Below are positions 28,101 through 36,425 of a stretch of 64,000 nucleotides of DNA, in pieces. A program made the position numbers and the translations under genes. The notes below the pieces were generated by a model that saw only the letters and a list, made by a program, of their open reading frames with translations, did no database searches and was not told where the DNA came from. Each line of letters starts with the position of its first letter. Positions within the stretch are counted from its first letter, which is position 1. The stretch is from Fluviicola sp. (GTDB lineage: Bacteria > Bacteroidota > Bacteroidia > Flavobacteriales_D > Crocinitomicaceae). The stretch covers positions 930,001-994,000 of the forward strand of contig NZ_JAQSWB010000001.1 in assembly GCF_029266855.1 (NCBI RefSeq), read 5' to 3'.

Positions 28101-29769
28101 CGGGTTCGGTTGTCGCTCCGGCATAGGCACCTGCATCTTTTGTGAACAGGTAATATTGGTTTGGATTCGCCAAATTGGGTAAAATCAGTGCCCCCTTATG
28201 CGCAGAAAGATCCGATTTAAGTGGCGCACTAGCGTTGATTTCGGCGTGATTCGCATCCCATACTTTAATTCCGTTCGTATAAAACAGCAAGTCACCCTGC
28301 GCATTGCTTTGTACGGCGCAAGCCTCATCAATGTAATTCCCATGAACAAAAGCGGCATTGTCATATACTGGTGCTCCCGAACTAAAGTCCAATCCTCCTC
28401 TTTGTCCAAAATACCAATTTCCCTGGTCCAGATTTACCGGTGAGCAGGAATTTATAAATACTGATTGAGTAGATGATACTGAATTCGTTCCATTATTAAT
28501 GGTCAAGACTACGCTTGCCGGTTGATAAACACCGGTATAGGTATGAGAAACAGTTAATCCGGTGCCAGTTGTACCATCACCGAAATCCCAGGTATAAGTT
28601 ACTCCCGGACTTGCAATAGCTGTAAAATTAATGGCTGTGTTTACGCATGGATTATAATTACTAACTGTAAAATCTGCCAGAAGACCACCATTGCAGCTAA
28701 CTCCTGTATAAACCAGGTTATCTGAACTGACCAGGTTGGCACGAAACAAATTAATCTGCGCCAGCATCCGGTCATTCTGACCATTTGTAAAACCGGTCAT
28801 GCAACCTTCGGAAACATAGTCCATGTAGTTATGAATGTCATCAGGTAAATTCGGTGATTCGTTGCAGGTATTCCATGTAGCAACCGGACAGCCGGCATTC
28901 GGACTATTTACAGGTGGTGTATCACACACCTTATCCCCTGCTGTTGAACAATCGGAAGCTGTCATACCCTGGCAACCGCCATGAAAAGTGTGGTAAAGTC
29001 CGAGGTAATGTCCTGTTTCATGTACCAATATCCGCCCCAACTGACTGTATGGTTCCAGTGTACTGCAAGAACAGCTGGCTACATCTCCGAAAGCATCGTA
29101 AGACATCACGATACCATCTGTGGCACTGGTAGCAAGATCCGGGAACATAGCGTATCCTAATATTTTTTGTCCCGGAGGTAAGGTATTGGATGTAATTCCT
29201 TTCACCACCCAGATCTTTAAATAGTTATCTGCCGGCAGTGTACTTCCAATAGACATTAATGCGGTTTGCTGCGCGACATTGTGATTTGTCAATGAGGAAT
29301 TCGCATAATGAAAGATCCCCGGAGTCGTGCTGGTGATTCCCAAAGGAATACTCATCGATATCAAATTCTGCGGCCCGTTTTTAGTAGCCAAACAAAATTG
29401 AATTCCGTAATTGTCATAGTAGTCATTCAGAGCATCTATCTGGCTCGTCACCTGGAGATCCGTAATATTCTCCGGGCCATTCTGATGAACCACATATACA
29501 ACCACCGGAATAATCAGGTTGGCGCTCAGTGATTTTTCAGTTCCCTGGGCAGAATTCTTTTTCTTTTCCCGAATAAAGTCATTGATCCACAGATCGTGTT
29601 CATTTATTCGATCCTGGACCGCAGGATTTTTTCTGATCTGTTCATGCATCAACTCATCAAAATAACAATGGGCATTCGATGACTTTTGAACCTGCTGTCC
29701 ATAGGCGAAGAGCAGATTCAGGCTTATCAATAGGGATATAAACACCCTTTTAGGTAATCGTTTTTTCAT
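25159..29769 (-). CDS. Giant M43 (pappalysin-type) metalloprotease with PKD repeats and T9SS domain
   Basis: 1536 residues. Signal peptide; M43-type zinc protease domain with HETGHYLGLYH (zinc His250, His254, His260, catalytic Glu251) and the Met-turn NYMDYVSEG (Met316); a PKD domain (about 370-445); a propeller-like module (about 450-835) shared with the protein at 8323-9729; a further PKD-like domain; then from about 975 on a string of tandem Cys-rich PKD-like units of about 95 residues, four of them very alike (CECKLKPEFGYSLDEATC-type starts, EYHWDFGDGTT cores). It ends with a sorting domain (LYPNPTSDQFQLKF, ending EKLMVWKK). Probably a surface-bound or secreted protease that digests proteins outside the cell. 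Confidence 0.9.
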   Translation of the reverse strand: MKKRLPKRVFISLLISLNLLFAYGQQVQKSSNAHCYFDELMHEQIRKNPAVQDRINEHDLWINDFIREKKKNSAQGTEKSLSANLIIPVVVYVVHQNGPENITDLQVTSQIDALNDYYDNYGIQFCLATKNGPQNLISMSIPLGITSTTPGIFHYANSSLTNHNVAQQTALMSIGSTLPADNYLKIWVVKGITSNTLPPGQKILGYAMFPDLATSATDGIVMSYDAFGDVASCSCSTLEPYSQLGRILVHETGHYLGLYHTFHGGCQGMTASDCSTAGDKVCDTPPVNSPNAGCPVATWNTCNESPNLPDDIHNYMDYVSEGCMTGFTNGQNDRMLAQINLFRANLVSSDNLVYTGVSCNGGLLADFTVSNYNPCVNTAINFTAIASPGVTYTWDFGDGTTGTGLTVSHTYTGVYQPASVVLTINNGTNSVSSTQSVFINSCSPVNLDQGNWYFGQRGGLDFSSGAPVYDNAAFVHGNYIDEACAVQSNAQGDLLFYTNGIKVWDANHAEINASAPLKSDLSAHKGALILPNLANPNQYYLFTKDAGAYAGATTEPGTDGFRFSIVQINAGLATMTSNWNVPITGPAGLGYQIGLDGALMGGEGITAVKSCNGYWILTTGKKGSQYYIMIYSLTSTGLTFHSETLSPFNPSQQSLEASRDGKRIAIGSGSGNTALGLAVFDFDPFTGTLSNQILLNNIRSYGLSFSPDSKLLYCSAWNTGNLYQYDLTDPSPATSGLVFSNSGSNTACAMQLGPDDKIYLSSGTNFVQVIHAPNVRNTIATPNACLHTATGPQMQTNLTHSMPNLIDATGSFVFLDSLFFEQIACLEYQFDNQLCSNTWSWNFGDPASGTSNTSTLQNPIHVFSAPGTYTITVSGGGTTLSTTVQIGTSSNIAGSQTICFANSATGNYVTNLQPGQTAQWSISGGGIAGLDNQSDVTVIWTTLPGTVSLTVTDNMTGCTSSSSMTITEFCDTCDCTLNPDFDFIIDNTTCEVTFTGEHGGGSCLQDITYSWTLDGVPATGSNITHSFPTAGSHQVCLTVTATLAGQICSQQICKTVVTNCTPPCDCDLKPVFTYSVDGTCTYSFEGFTGGPACLEFVEYEWNFDDGTIVSGQAPTHVFQAPGLYNVCLKVTVYDNKGNVLCTDIICERIDVSCTVSSCPCELKPAFSFSLDETTCTYTFEGFSGDQECYELVEYHWNFGDGTTGNGQTTDHQFSAAGTYTVCLEVIVRNSKGVILCSKTYCKKVTVVCVGCECKLKPEFGYSLDEATCMYTFEGISGGPECLEFVEYHWDFGDGTTSMGQAAGHIYGASDSYNVCLTVIVRNDKGDILCEEKICETIEVTCKSECECKLEPLYSMTQTGSCEFLFTYASDPTCVNITEIKWLVDNVEMGSGQNFVFQFQVNHSYSICMVVSGVASNGEKCENKYCQDFFYTDCYMFGNKSNNLDQGSVTSGQEMQLYPNPTSDQFQLKFINSFDDKVEVVLKSMDGKVIGNTTYTSLRGSNELTVQLPDMISSGFIMVEVRAGNKVYIEKLMVWKK

Positions 29770-30323
29770 AGCGTGTGTTTTGTTTTAAGTTTAGATTATA
29801 AGTAAGGGAAATCATTTACTTCAGATTCAGGGTGGCGAACCGAAAAGCTGCAACTGAAGATTTCTCATGGTATTTGGTAAAGTTTCTCATTCATTTGTGA
29901 TAGGGTTTTATTTCTAGTGATCAATCAAGACAAGTATAAGATTATTTTTTTTAATTTGTTTCTATGAATCTATATAGATATACACAGAGGCCTTTCCTGG
30001 AGCCTGTGAGGTACCTTTCGTTGATTCAGATGATATCAGAAAGAATCCCAATAGCTATCAAACTGAAAGCATTTATATAATCTCAAAGTAAACAGACATT
30101 AACCATCCTGTTTTCTATGGTATTATTACGAATATCTAAAAATAAATCAAACCTCATGATTCCGGGTTCTTCGTACGCCAAACCGGAAATGATTACACGG
30201 AAATAGATTTGGTCAAAAATTCCATTATTCGGTATCACGAAGAATAAAAAATAGCTTCTCTTTGGTCTATTGATCAGTTACTCTATCACTGTGTATTATC
30301 TAACAACAAACAAATCAAATCTC
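29770..30323. other. Gene-free stretch with a possible gene fragment
   Basis: About 550 bp without a full gene. A frame at 30146-30247 on the plus strand has no start codon but reads like real protein (GFFVRQTGNDYTEIDLVKNS, then IIRYHEE, stop). A leader-like sequence (aaatcaaacctcatga) near it resembles the one before the 30324 gene (aaatcaaatctcatga), so this may be a remnant of a duplicated gene start. Confidence 0.35.
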
Positions 30324-31349
30324 ATGAAAAAAACACTTATCCTAATTAGCTTAATTAGCACTGTAAACTTTGTTAATGCTCAGGAATGGGCGGGTGCTAC
30401 CGGCACAACCACAGGAAACATCTACCGCACCGGAAATGTGGGTCTCGGAACCACAACAGCTCCAGGGGCTTTACTGCATGTACAAACTTCAACCGGGCTA
30501 CCCTTTTTATTGGAGCGGACAAGTATCGGTCATATGAACAATTTTAAAATAGCCTTTACGAGCACACCTGTTTCGGGTTTGAGTTTTGGTGGAGGATCAA
30601 CTATATTTCATGCTGCCAATCCCCAGGCAACCTCGGATATGGTCTTTATAAACGGTACAACTACTTCAGCTCCGCGAATCGTATTTAAATCCAGTGGAAA
30701 TCTTGGTTTGGGTACTGACAATCCGACGCATGGTTTACATCTGCACGGAAAACAATTGAAGCTTTCCGGGCAATCAGGTTCGGGGAACATTATATTCGGT
30801 GATGCGACTGAAACAACCAACGTTTGGGGCCTCGAGTACAATGCCTATACGCCGGGAAGAGAGGGGTTAAATTTCTGGAAACCTACCGGAAATCCGGGTG
30901 GATCTGGTAACTATTACTTGTTTTTGCACAACAATGGAAATGTGGGGATCAATACAAATAACCCGCAAACCAATTTTCATGTGAACGGTAAATGCCTGAT
31001 CGGTGATGACAATACTGCTTTACCTGGAGTATACCGCTTATATGTACAGGGAGGAATTCTAACGGACCAGGTTAAAATTGCAGTTAGAAACTCCATTAAC
31101 TGGGCTGACTACGTGTTTGAACCTAATTATAAACGAATGAGCTTACCTGAATTGGATGTTTACCTGAAAACGAACAAGCATTTACCAAACATTCCTTCGG
31201 CGAAAGAAGTATCTGCGGAAGGATTTGAGGTTGCTGAAATGACTAACCTGTTGTTAGAGAAAATCGAAGAGTTGACACTTTACGTTATTGACCAACAAAA
31301 AGTAATCTCAGAACTTAAAACAGAAGTTGAAAAATTAAAAAACAACTAA
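30324..31349 (+). CDS. Exported tail-fibre-like protein with coiled-coil end
   Basis: About 341 residues from MKKTLILI (the upstream ATG would add 18 residues before the signal peptide). After the signal peptide come short beta repeats typical of tail-fibre-like Bacteroidota proteins (YRTGNVGLGTTTAPGALLHV; SSGNLGLGTDNPTHGLHLHG; GNVGINTNNPQTNFHVNGK). The ending VYLKTNKHLPNIPSAKEVSA with a final Leu-rich coiled coil (ELKTEVEKLKNN) is also characteristic. Such proteins resemble fibre shafts with a trimerising tail. Ten bp before the BNR-like gene, so probably one operon. Confidence 0.8.
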   Translation: MKKTLILISLISTVNFVNAQEWAGATGTTTGNIYRTGNVGLGTTTAPGALLHVQTSTGLPFLLERTSIGHMNNFKIAFTSTPVSGLSFGGGSTIFHAANPQATSDMVFINGTTTSAPRIVFKSSGNLGLGTDNPTHGLHLHGKQLKLSGQSGSGNIIFGDATETTNVWGLEYNAYTPGREGLNFWKPTGNPGGSGNYYLFLHNNGNVGINTNNPQTNFHVNGKCLIGDDNTALPGVYRLYVQGGILTDQVKIAVRNSINWADYVFEPNYKRMSLPELDVYLKTNKHLPNIPSAKEVSAEGFEVAEMTNLLLEKIEELTLYVIDQQKVISELKTEVEKLKNN

Positions 31350-31359
31350 AACTACGGCT

Positions 31360-34314
31360 ATGAGAGGTATATCCTATTTTATATTAAGTACTCTGCTGAT
31401 CCTAAGTTTTTCTTCTTTCTCACAGAGTAATTGGCAGCATGTCGGTCCTGTATCGACCAATCAACAAAACGGTAACTTATTCGAAACATCACAAGTGGGA
31501 ATTATTGAGGTAGATCCTCTTAATTCGAATCACTTGTTTGCAGGTGGCCCCTTTGCAGGTCTTTGGGAAAGTTTTGACGACGGTGCAAACTGGACGACTA
31601 TTGAGGCATCGAATGCGATCGGATCAAATGGAATTTCAACCATTACCTTTATCAGTTCATCTGAAATTTTAGTATCCAATGCCTTTGTACTTGGTCGTTT
31701 GGGGGAAGTCAGTCTTCCCGGAGACGGAAGACACCACGGGTATTCTACCGGGATCTATAAATACAATTTTGTAACGGATCAATTTACGGCTTGCGGTGCC
31801 TTACCCAATCCCAATAATCTTAAATTTTCCATTCCCACTGTTACTGTTCACCCTTCCATTCCAAACCTGGTTTTTGCCTGTACTTCCATGGGTTTGTTTC
31901 GAAGCACCAACATGGGAACTTCATGGGCACAGATCACAACGAATTACGTGGAAAACATAGTGTTTGTCCCAACTAGCGTAGGTATGCATTTATTTATCGG
32001 AGGCGCTCTGAATACAGGTGTTTATCAGCCTGAAGGAGCAATGTCCGTTAAACGGTCTACAGACAATGGACTCACCTTTACGGAGATCGGGAATAATTAT
32101 TCCGTTCCGGCTACCTATGTTCAAAAAGGTTTGGCAAGACTTTGTATTAAAACTACTGCAAATGAAACCTATGTTTATGCTTATGCGTTGATGATCGATA
32201 CTTATTTAAATAATCTAAATGAAGTTACAGAAAGAGAAAAAGCATACCTGCATAAAATTACTGTTACCAACGCAACCGGAGCAGTTGGCTATGGTGCCAC
32301 CACTTTTATCGGTTCAGCAAGTGGAGGTTCTTCAGGGTCTTATGCCCGTATGGCTTTTGCTTATGATCAGACAAATAATGGTCTTTGGTTTGGTGGAATG
32401 TATTTAGGTTATCATTACCTGAGTACAAACTATTCAAACTATAATGTCCGTACGCTAAATACCCAAACAACAAATGGTTATGTTCATATGGATATCCATT
32501 ATATTAAAATCGTGAACTCAAAAATTTACGTTGCGTGTGATGGAGGTGTTGCCAGGGCAGATAACCAGACACCTTTCACTAATATTGATAATGTTTATTT
32601 TACAGGAATCAATAACAAACTGAACGTGGCATTGGTGAATGGTTTTTCCGGAACCGATTCCAACCCGGATCTTTACGCAATTGAACAGCAGGATATTGTT
32701 AATTTGGATTTATTCTCATCTTCAAGCAGCAGTTATGTCCCTCTCCAAACTTTCCCGGTATGGGAATCTGATGGTCCATTGATTGATAAATTCGATGAAA
32801 ATTACATCATAGCGGATCAATCTTCTTATTCTAGTCCTCCGCATCATGTGGGATATAGAACAACCACTAATCAAGGAGTTAATTGGAGTGCCTTGAAAAA
32901 ATATTATCTTCCGGTAGCAGGATCCAATTCATTTGAGAAGTCGGAAACCATGACTGATGGAGAAATAGGATTCATCGGACGGCCATTTTTCCAGGATCCC
33001 TACCGTCCGAATCGTATTTTCAGAGCAAAACACCGTTCCGGGATTCACCAGTATATTAAAAATCCCGTTAATGATACTGCTAGCTATTTCGTTTTAAAAA
33101 TATGGCCTTCGGGAATTGAGCAAATAACAGGTGCTTTTGGAATTCAGGGTTGGGGAAATCCAAGTGCGATGTCGTTTTCACCGCTTACAAAAAACAGTTT
33201 GCATTTCACTTTTGACGGCGGAGTAAACAGCAGACCGTCGGTAATTAAGTACATTGGACCAGACATCGATGATTGCTGGTTGAATCACAATATGGCTACT
33301 TACACCGTGAACAATGTTCAATACCCGCAATGGGTCACCATTACTCCCGCATCTGCGTGGGCTGGCTTAGGAATAACAGTTGCAGAGCAGGAAAAGATGA
33401 CTTTTCACTCCATCGAAACCAGTCCTTGGGATCCGAATGTGGTGTATGTCGGGGTTTACATCCCTGATCATCCAGATATGAAAGTCCTGAAGTATAACGG
33501 TACTTCCTGGTCAAATTATTCAACTGGAATTCCAAATGAGGACATCGGCCACTCCATGATTATGGACCGCCAATCAAACGATGCAATCTATATTAACACG
33601 CATAGAGGAGTCTATTACAGATCGGCAAGTTCCACCCAATGGGAGTATTACGGAGTCAACTATCCAAAAATCCGTTCAGCTCAAATGGAAATAAATTATG
33701 CTGAAAACACACTCAGAGCAGGTACTTTCGGCAGGGGTATCTGGAAGTCAAATTTGTATTGTCCTGCAAGCCCCTTGAGTGTGTCATTTTGTACAAATTG
33801 CAATGCAGGTACACCAAACAACTATTGGGAAGGGACCACAATAACTATAAATTCAACAATCTTGAACAATCAGAAGCGGATCATCCGAGGCTCAGAGTCT
33901 ATTGTAATCACCCCAGGAAAGTCGTATACACTCTTAACACCGGATAATAATGTCAACAACTATTACCTGGCATTTATTCATGGCTGTAACCCGGATCTTT
34001 TGAATTCATTCAAGATGGTCGCACCTGCTTCCGAAGAAAGTGATTCCCCGGACTTAAGCTTTATGTCTAATCCTGACGAACAGGACATCAAATTGTACCC
34101 GAATCCAAACGGAGGTGTATTTAAAATTGATATCGACAGCGAAACATCTTATGCAGTAGTTATCTATAATTCCATGGGACAACAAGTATTTCACTCTGCT
34201 GAAACCCGAATGGAGCAATTTGAAGTAAATGTTGCGGATCTTGAAAACGGAGTCTATTTTATTCGCTGTTTCAATGCAACTGACAGTAAATCTGCAAGCT
34301 TTATTAAACAGTAG
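31360..34314 (+). CDS. T9SS-sorted BNR/sortilin-like surface protein
   Basis: 984 residues. Signal peptide; repeated blades of the BNR/sortilin type (LWESFDDGANWTTIE; LFRSTNMGTSWAQIT; VKRSTDNGLTFTEIG; GTFGRGIWKSNLY) implying a beta-propeller of about 750 residues; a Cys-containing beta domain around residues 805-890; and a sorting domain (LYPNPNGGVFKIDI, ending SASFIKQ). Propellers of this type bind or cut glycans or sense proteins, but no sialidase catalytic residues (RIP, Asp boxes with acid/base) were seen. Same operon as the upstream tail-fibre-like gene. Confidence 0.83.
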   Translation: MRGISYFILSTLLILSFSSFSQSNWQHVGPVSTNQQNGNLFETSQVGIIEVDPLNSNHLFAGGPFAGLWESFDDGANWTTIEASNAIGSNGISTITFISSSEILVSNAFVLGRLGEVSLPGDGRHHGYSTGIYKYNFVTDQFTACGALPNPNNLKFSIPTVTVHPSIPNLVFACTSMGLFRSTNMGTSWAQITTNYVENIVFVPTSVGMHLFIGGALNTGVYQPEGAMSVKRSTDNGLTFTEIGNNYSVPATYVQKGLARLCIKTTANETYVYAYALMIDTYLNNLNEVTEREKAYLHKITVTNATGAVGYGATTFIGSASGGSSGSYARMAFAYDQTNNGLWFGGMYLGYHYLSTNYSNYNVRTLNTQTTNGYVHMDIHYIKIVNSKIYVACDGGVARADNQTPFTNIDNVYFTGINNKLNVALVNGFSGTDSNPDLYAIEQQDIVNLDLFSSSSSSYVPLQTFPVWESDGPLIDKFDENYIIADQSSYSSPPHHVGYRTTTNQGVNWSALKKYYLPVAGSNSFEKSETMTDGEIGFIGRPFFQDPYRPNRIFRAKHRSGIHQYIKNPVNDTASYFVLKIWPSGIEQITGAFGIQGWGNPSAMSFSPLTKNSLHFTFDGGVNSRPSVIKYIGPDIDDCWLNHNMATYTVNNVQYPQWVTITPASAWAGLGITVAEQEKMTFHSIETSPWDPNVVYVGVYIPDHPDMKVLKYNGTSWSNYSTGIPNEDIGHSMIMDRQSNDAIYINTHRGVYYRSASSTQWEYYGVNYPKIRSAQMEINYAENTLRAGTFGRGIWKSNLYCPASPLSVSFCTNCNAGTPNNYWEGTTITINSTILNNQKRIIRGSESIVITPGKSYTLLTPDNNVNNYYLAFIHGCNPDLLNSFKMVAPASEESDSPDLSFMSNPDEQDIKLYPNPNGGVFKIDIDSETSYAVVIYNSMGQQVFHSAETRMEQFEVNVADLENGVYFIRCFNATDSKSASFIKQ

Positions 34315-34342
34315 AATTCCGTTAGTTTGAGAATAAGTTTAG

Positions 34343-34380
34343 AAAAAGTCCCGGCATTAATGCCGGGACTTTTTTCTTTT
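34343..34380 (+). terminator. Rho-independent terminator of the 30324-34314 operon
   Basis: AAAAAGTCCCGGCA, then TTAA, then TGCCGGGACTTTTTT; a long GC-rich stem with T-tract, 29 bp after the stop codon. Confidence 0.88.
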
Positions 34381-34401
34381 CTCCCGGAAGGATAAGTAAC
34401 A

Positions 34402-34436
34402 ATAAAAAAGTGCAATCACTTATGTAATTGCACTTC
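34402..34436 (-). terminator. Terminator of the 34464-35177 lipoprotein gene
   Basis: AGTGCAAT and ATTGCACT pair around a 10-base loop; on the minus strand the stem is followed by a T6-ATT tract. It lies about 28 bp after the lipoprotein stop codon. Confidence 0.75.
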
Positions 34437-34463
34437 TCTATTTAAGTTCTATTGTTTATTGTC

Positions 34464-35177
34464 CTAAGGTACAACCTGAATCACCTTATTCAATGCACGG
34501 TACTTGCTTCGGATCTTTCCGCCTTCACTGGTTCCCTGGCTTACATTCGTTTCATTCGTTCTGTCCATATAAACAGTTGAAGTCCCTAAGGAAAGTGAAC
34601 TCAATCCATTTACTCCCATAATAATGTTTGTGGCTCCCAACTGGTTTTGATAGAACAGGGCATCTTGTCCCCAAACCCATGAACCGATAAAGATACCAAC
34701 GGATTGGTTTGCTGCCAGCGGACTTCCAAGCCAGGTAAAGGTATTTGCCTGTGACTTCACAATGGTGTCGAAACTCGGCTGGAAAGCAACGCTGTCCAAT
34801 GTTGGAGTTGCATTGATGAATTCGGTGCCGTCTACGTCTTTGTAATTAAAGGTGCCTGAAGAGATTTTCCCGGCATATTCCTTTACGTGACCTACATAAA
34901 AACCATTGTAAGTCATTGCGTCACCATTGAAAGTAACGGTTGCACCATTGGTTAATTCCAGGTTTGTTCCGGTTGGCCCTCCGAATTTAAACCGGGCAAC
35001 AACCACCGTTTTATCCTCATTCTTATCATAGAATAATTCGTAATCGGTATAGATCTTGTCCTGGTTTACATCTTCTGAATTCTCTTTCTCACAGGAAACA
35101 AGTAAAAAAGGAATAGAAAATAATGCAATTGCCGTTTTAATAATGGAATTCCATTTTTGAGTAGTAGCTCTTTTCAT
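34464..35177 (-). CDS. Hypothetical lipoprotein
   Basis: 237 residues with a lipobox (FLLVSC) after a slightly long charged head. The body is beta-rich and reads like a calyx or Ig-like domain (TVVVARFKFGGPTGTNLELT; GATVTFNGDAMTYNG; GTFNYKDVDGTEFINATPTL). Family not recognised. The order of strands and the DGTEF-type turns suggest a lipid-anchored outer-membrane protein. Stands alone with its own terminator. Confidence 0.72.
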   Translation of the reverse strand: MKRATTQKWNSIIKTAIALFSIPFLLVSCEKENSEDVNQDKIYTDYELFYDKNEDKTVVVARFKFGGPTGTNLELTNGATVTFNGDAMTYNGFYVGHVKEYAGKISSGTFNYKDVDGTEFINATPTLDSVAFQPSFDTIVKSQANTFTWLGSPLAANQSVGIFIGSWVWGQDALFYQNQLGATNIIMGVNGLSSLSLGTSTVYMDRTNETNVSQGTSEGGKIRSKYRALNKVIQVVP

Positions 35178-35300
35178 TTGATTGATTTTTTTATGGGTGC
35201 TAACTTACAAAAAAAATCACAACTCAAACTAGTTAATTAATTGTTGGTTAAGAGCTTGTTTTCAAACCGATATAAAGCTATGCAGTGCTGACACCTTGAT

Positions 35301-35340
35301 TTTTTTCACGCAGATGGCGCAGATTTCGCAGATTAATAAA
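35301..35340. repeat. Short CGCAGAT tandem repeat
   Basis: The phrase cgcagat occurs three times about 9 bases apart (cgcagatgg, cgcagattt, cgcagatt) after ttttttca. The same kind of CGCAGA/GCAAAG phrase is at 41904-41995. It lies in the 212-bp gap between the lipoprotein and AlkD-like genes. Confidence 0.6.
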
Positions 35341-35389
35341 ATTGCAATCCTGCCCGATTACCCGACACAAAAAGCAGGAGAAATACTTA

Positions 35390-36031
35390 TTATAAATTTC
35401 TTTTAGAGCTTTCAATCGCGATGAACTCCGGTAAATAATCAGGAGTACAGCCTTTTGATACCATTTGGCCTTTATAAAGCCCCGTTTTCTCTCCCACTTC
35501 GATACAACGTGTGCGGTATTTTTTATCAAAAACTCCAATCCATCCAGCTGCGAAATTCATTGCCCATTGTACTTCGGGTTCTTCTTTTTCAATTTGTTTT
35601 TCAATGGCAGCAAGTAATGCTTCGGTATTCGGAGGCGGCGTTTGTCCCATCCAGCGCAAACGTGCCTGGTAATACCAAAAGACGCGTCTTTGAAGTGCAG
35701 AAGGGCTGTTTTCCCAGGATTCCATCAGCGCTATCAATTTTTTGTCTTTCGAAAGCTGGTTTGCCATCAGCCAATCTATGAGTTGATTCCGCTCGTTCAA
35801 TGGATGAGCCTGCATGTCCTTGTCCAGTTTATCAATTACATCCTGTGAAAGCTGCTTGTTGTCCATGATCAGGATGGCCAGCTGCCGGGGCAAAAATTTC
35901 CCGGTTGACCACAGTTCCATTGCCAGTTCGTGATCCTTTTTGATCTCCTTGGCAATTTTCCGTAATTCTCCGAGCATGGTTTTAGCGGTGATCTGATCCA
36001 GGATCTTTTCTGCCTTTGAAGAAAGTTTCAT
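35390..36031 (-). CDS. DNA alkylation repair (AlkD-like) protein
   Basis: 213 residues, all-helical, with HEAT-like repeats. Motifs of the DNA alkylation repair family are visible: GELRKIAKEIKKDHELAMEL, LWSTGKFLPRQLAILIMD, and WAMNFAAGWIGVFDKKYRTR followed by CIEVGEKTG. AlkD-type enzymes remove N3- or N7-alkylated purines by a HEAT-like superhelix without flipping the base; the Trp and Asp of this fold are plausible here but I did not confirm the catalytic Asp. It stands alone. Family call good, substrate inferred. Confidence 0.83.
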   Translation of the reverse strand: MKLSSKAEKILDQITAKTMLGELRKIAKEIKKDHELAMELWSTGKFLPRQLAILIMDNKQLSQDVIDKLDKDMQAHPLNERNQLIDWLMANQLSKDKKLIALMESWENSPSALQRRVFWYYQARLRWMGQTPPPNTEALLAAIEKQIEKEEPEVQWAMNFAAGWIGVFDKKYRTRCIEVGEKTGLYKGQMVSKGCTPDYLPEFIAIESSKRNL

Positions 36032-36149
36032 ATTCGTCCTTTTTTAAACATATCAACTAATCGGCTGTTTCATTCGAATATAAACCATTTTTTGGGATTG
36101 GTCAATATACCAGTTAGATCTGCTAATTCGAAGTTTGAGATAGGGTTCT

Positions 36150-36350
36150 AAAAAGCACGAGCAAGATGCTCGCTCTTCTCCATGGAGAAGGATTTAAGAT
36201 CTCTTTTGCCTCTTCAATTACAAGCGATGCGGTTGCCACCCTCCTCAATCCTCCCTCGCAGGGAGGAGGTCTTGAGATCCTCTTTATTTTTCTATCAATA
36301 ATACTTCTATTCTCAAGATTAGGAGACTGATTCAGTTTCCCTCCTTGAGG
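36150..36350. repeat. Dispersed mosaic repeat, CCTCC-hairpin module
   Basis: Contains gccaccctcctcaatcctcc followed by ctcgcaggg-type inverted arms, and a second gag/ctc palindrome near 36339 (cctccttgaggagg). The same module occurs at 37800-37890, 41281-41352, 42056-42100, 38700-38735 and 50964-51001 with the trailing phrase gaaatcctc or a variant. Likely part of the mosaic family described below. Confidence 0.65.
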
Positions 36351-36425
36351 AGGGAGACTTGAAATCCTCTTTTTACAACAATTTTCAAAGCTCTATTCTT
36401 TTCCCTTCGGGAGATTCATAGTAGG
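36351..36425. repeat. 75-bp direct repeat copy 1, covering the WG gene 3' end
   Basis: Nearly identical to 37871-37945 (1520 bp apart; about three differences). It includes the last codons of the WG-repeat gene and the downstream module gaaatcctct. The pair brackets the gene. Confidence 0.85.

Noticed and set aside
35301..35340. CGCAGAT phrases considered as a regulatory site
   Set aside because: The same degenerate phrase appears at 41904-41995 in an unrelated context, so it looks like a generic intergenic microsatellite.
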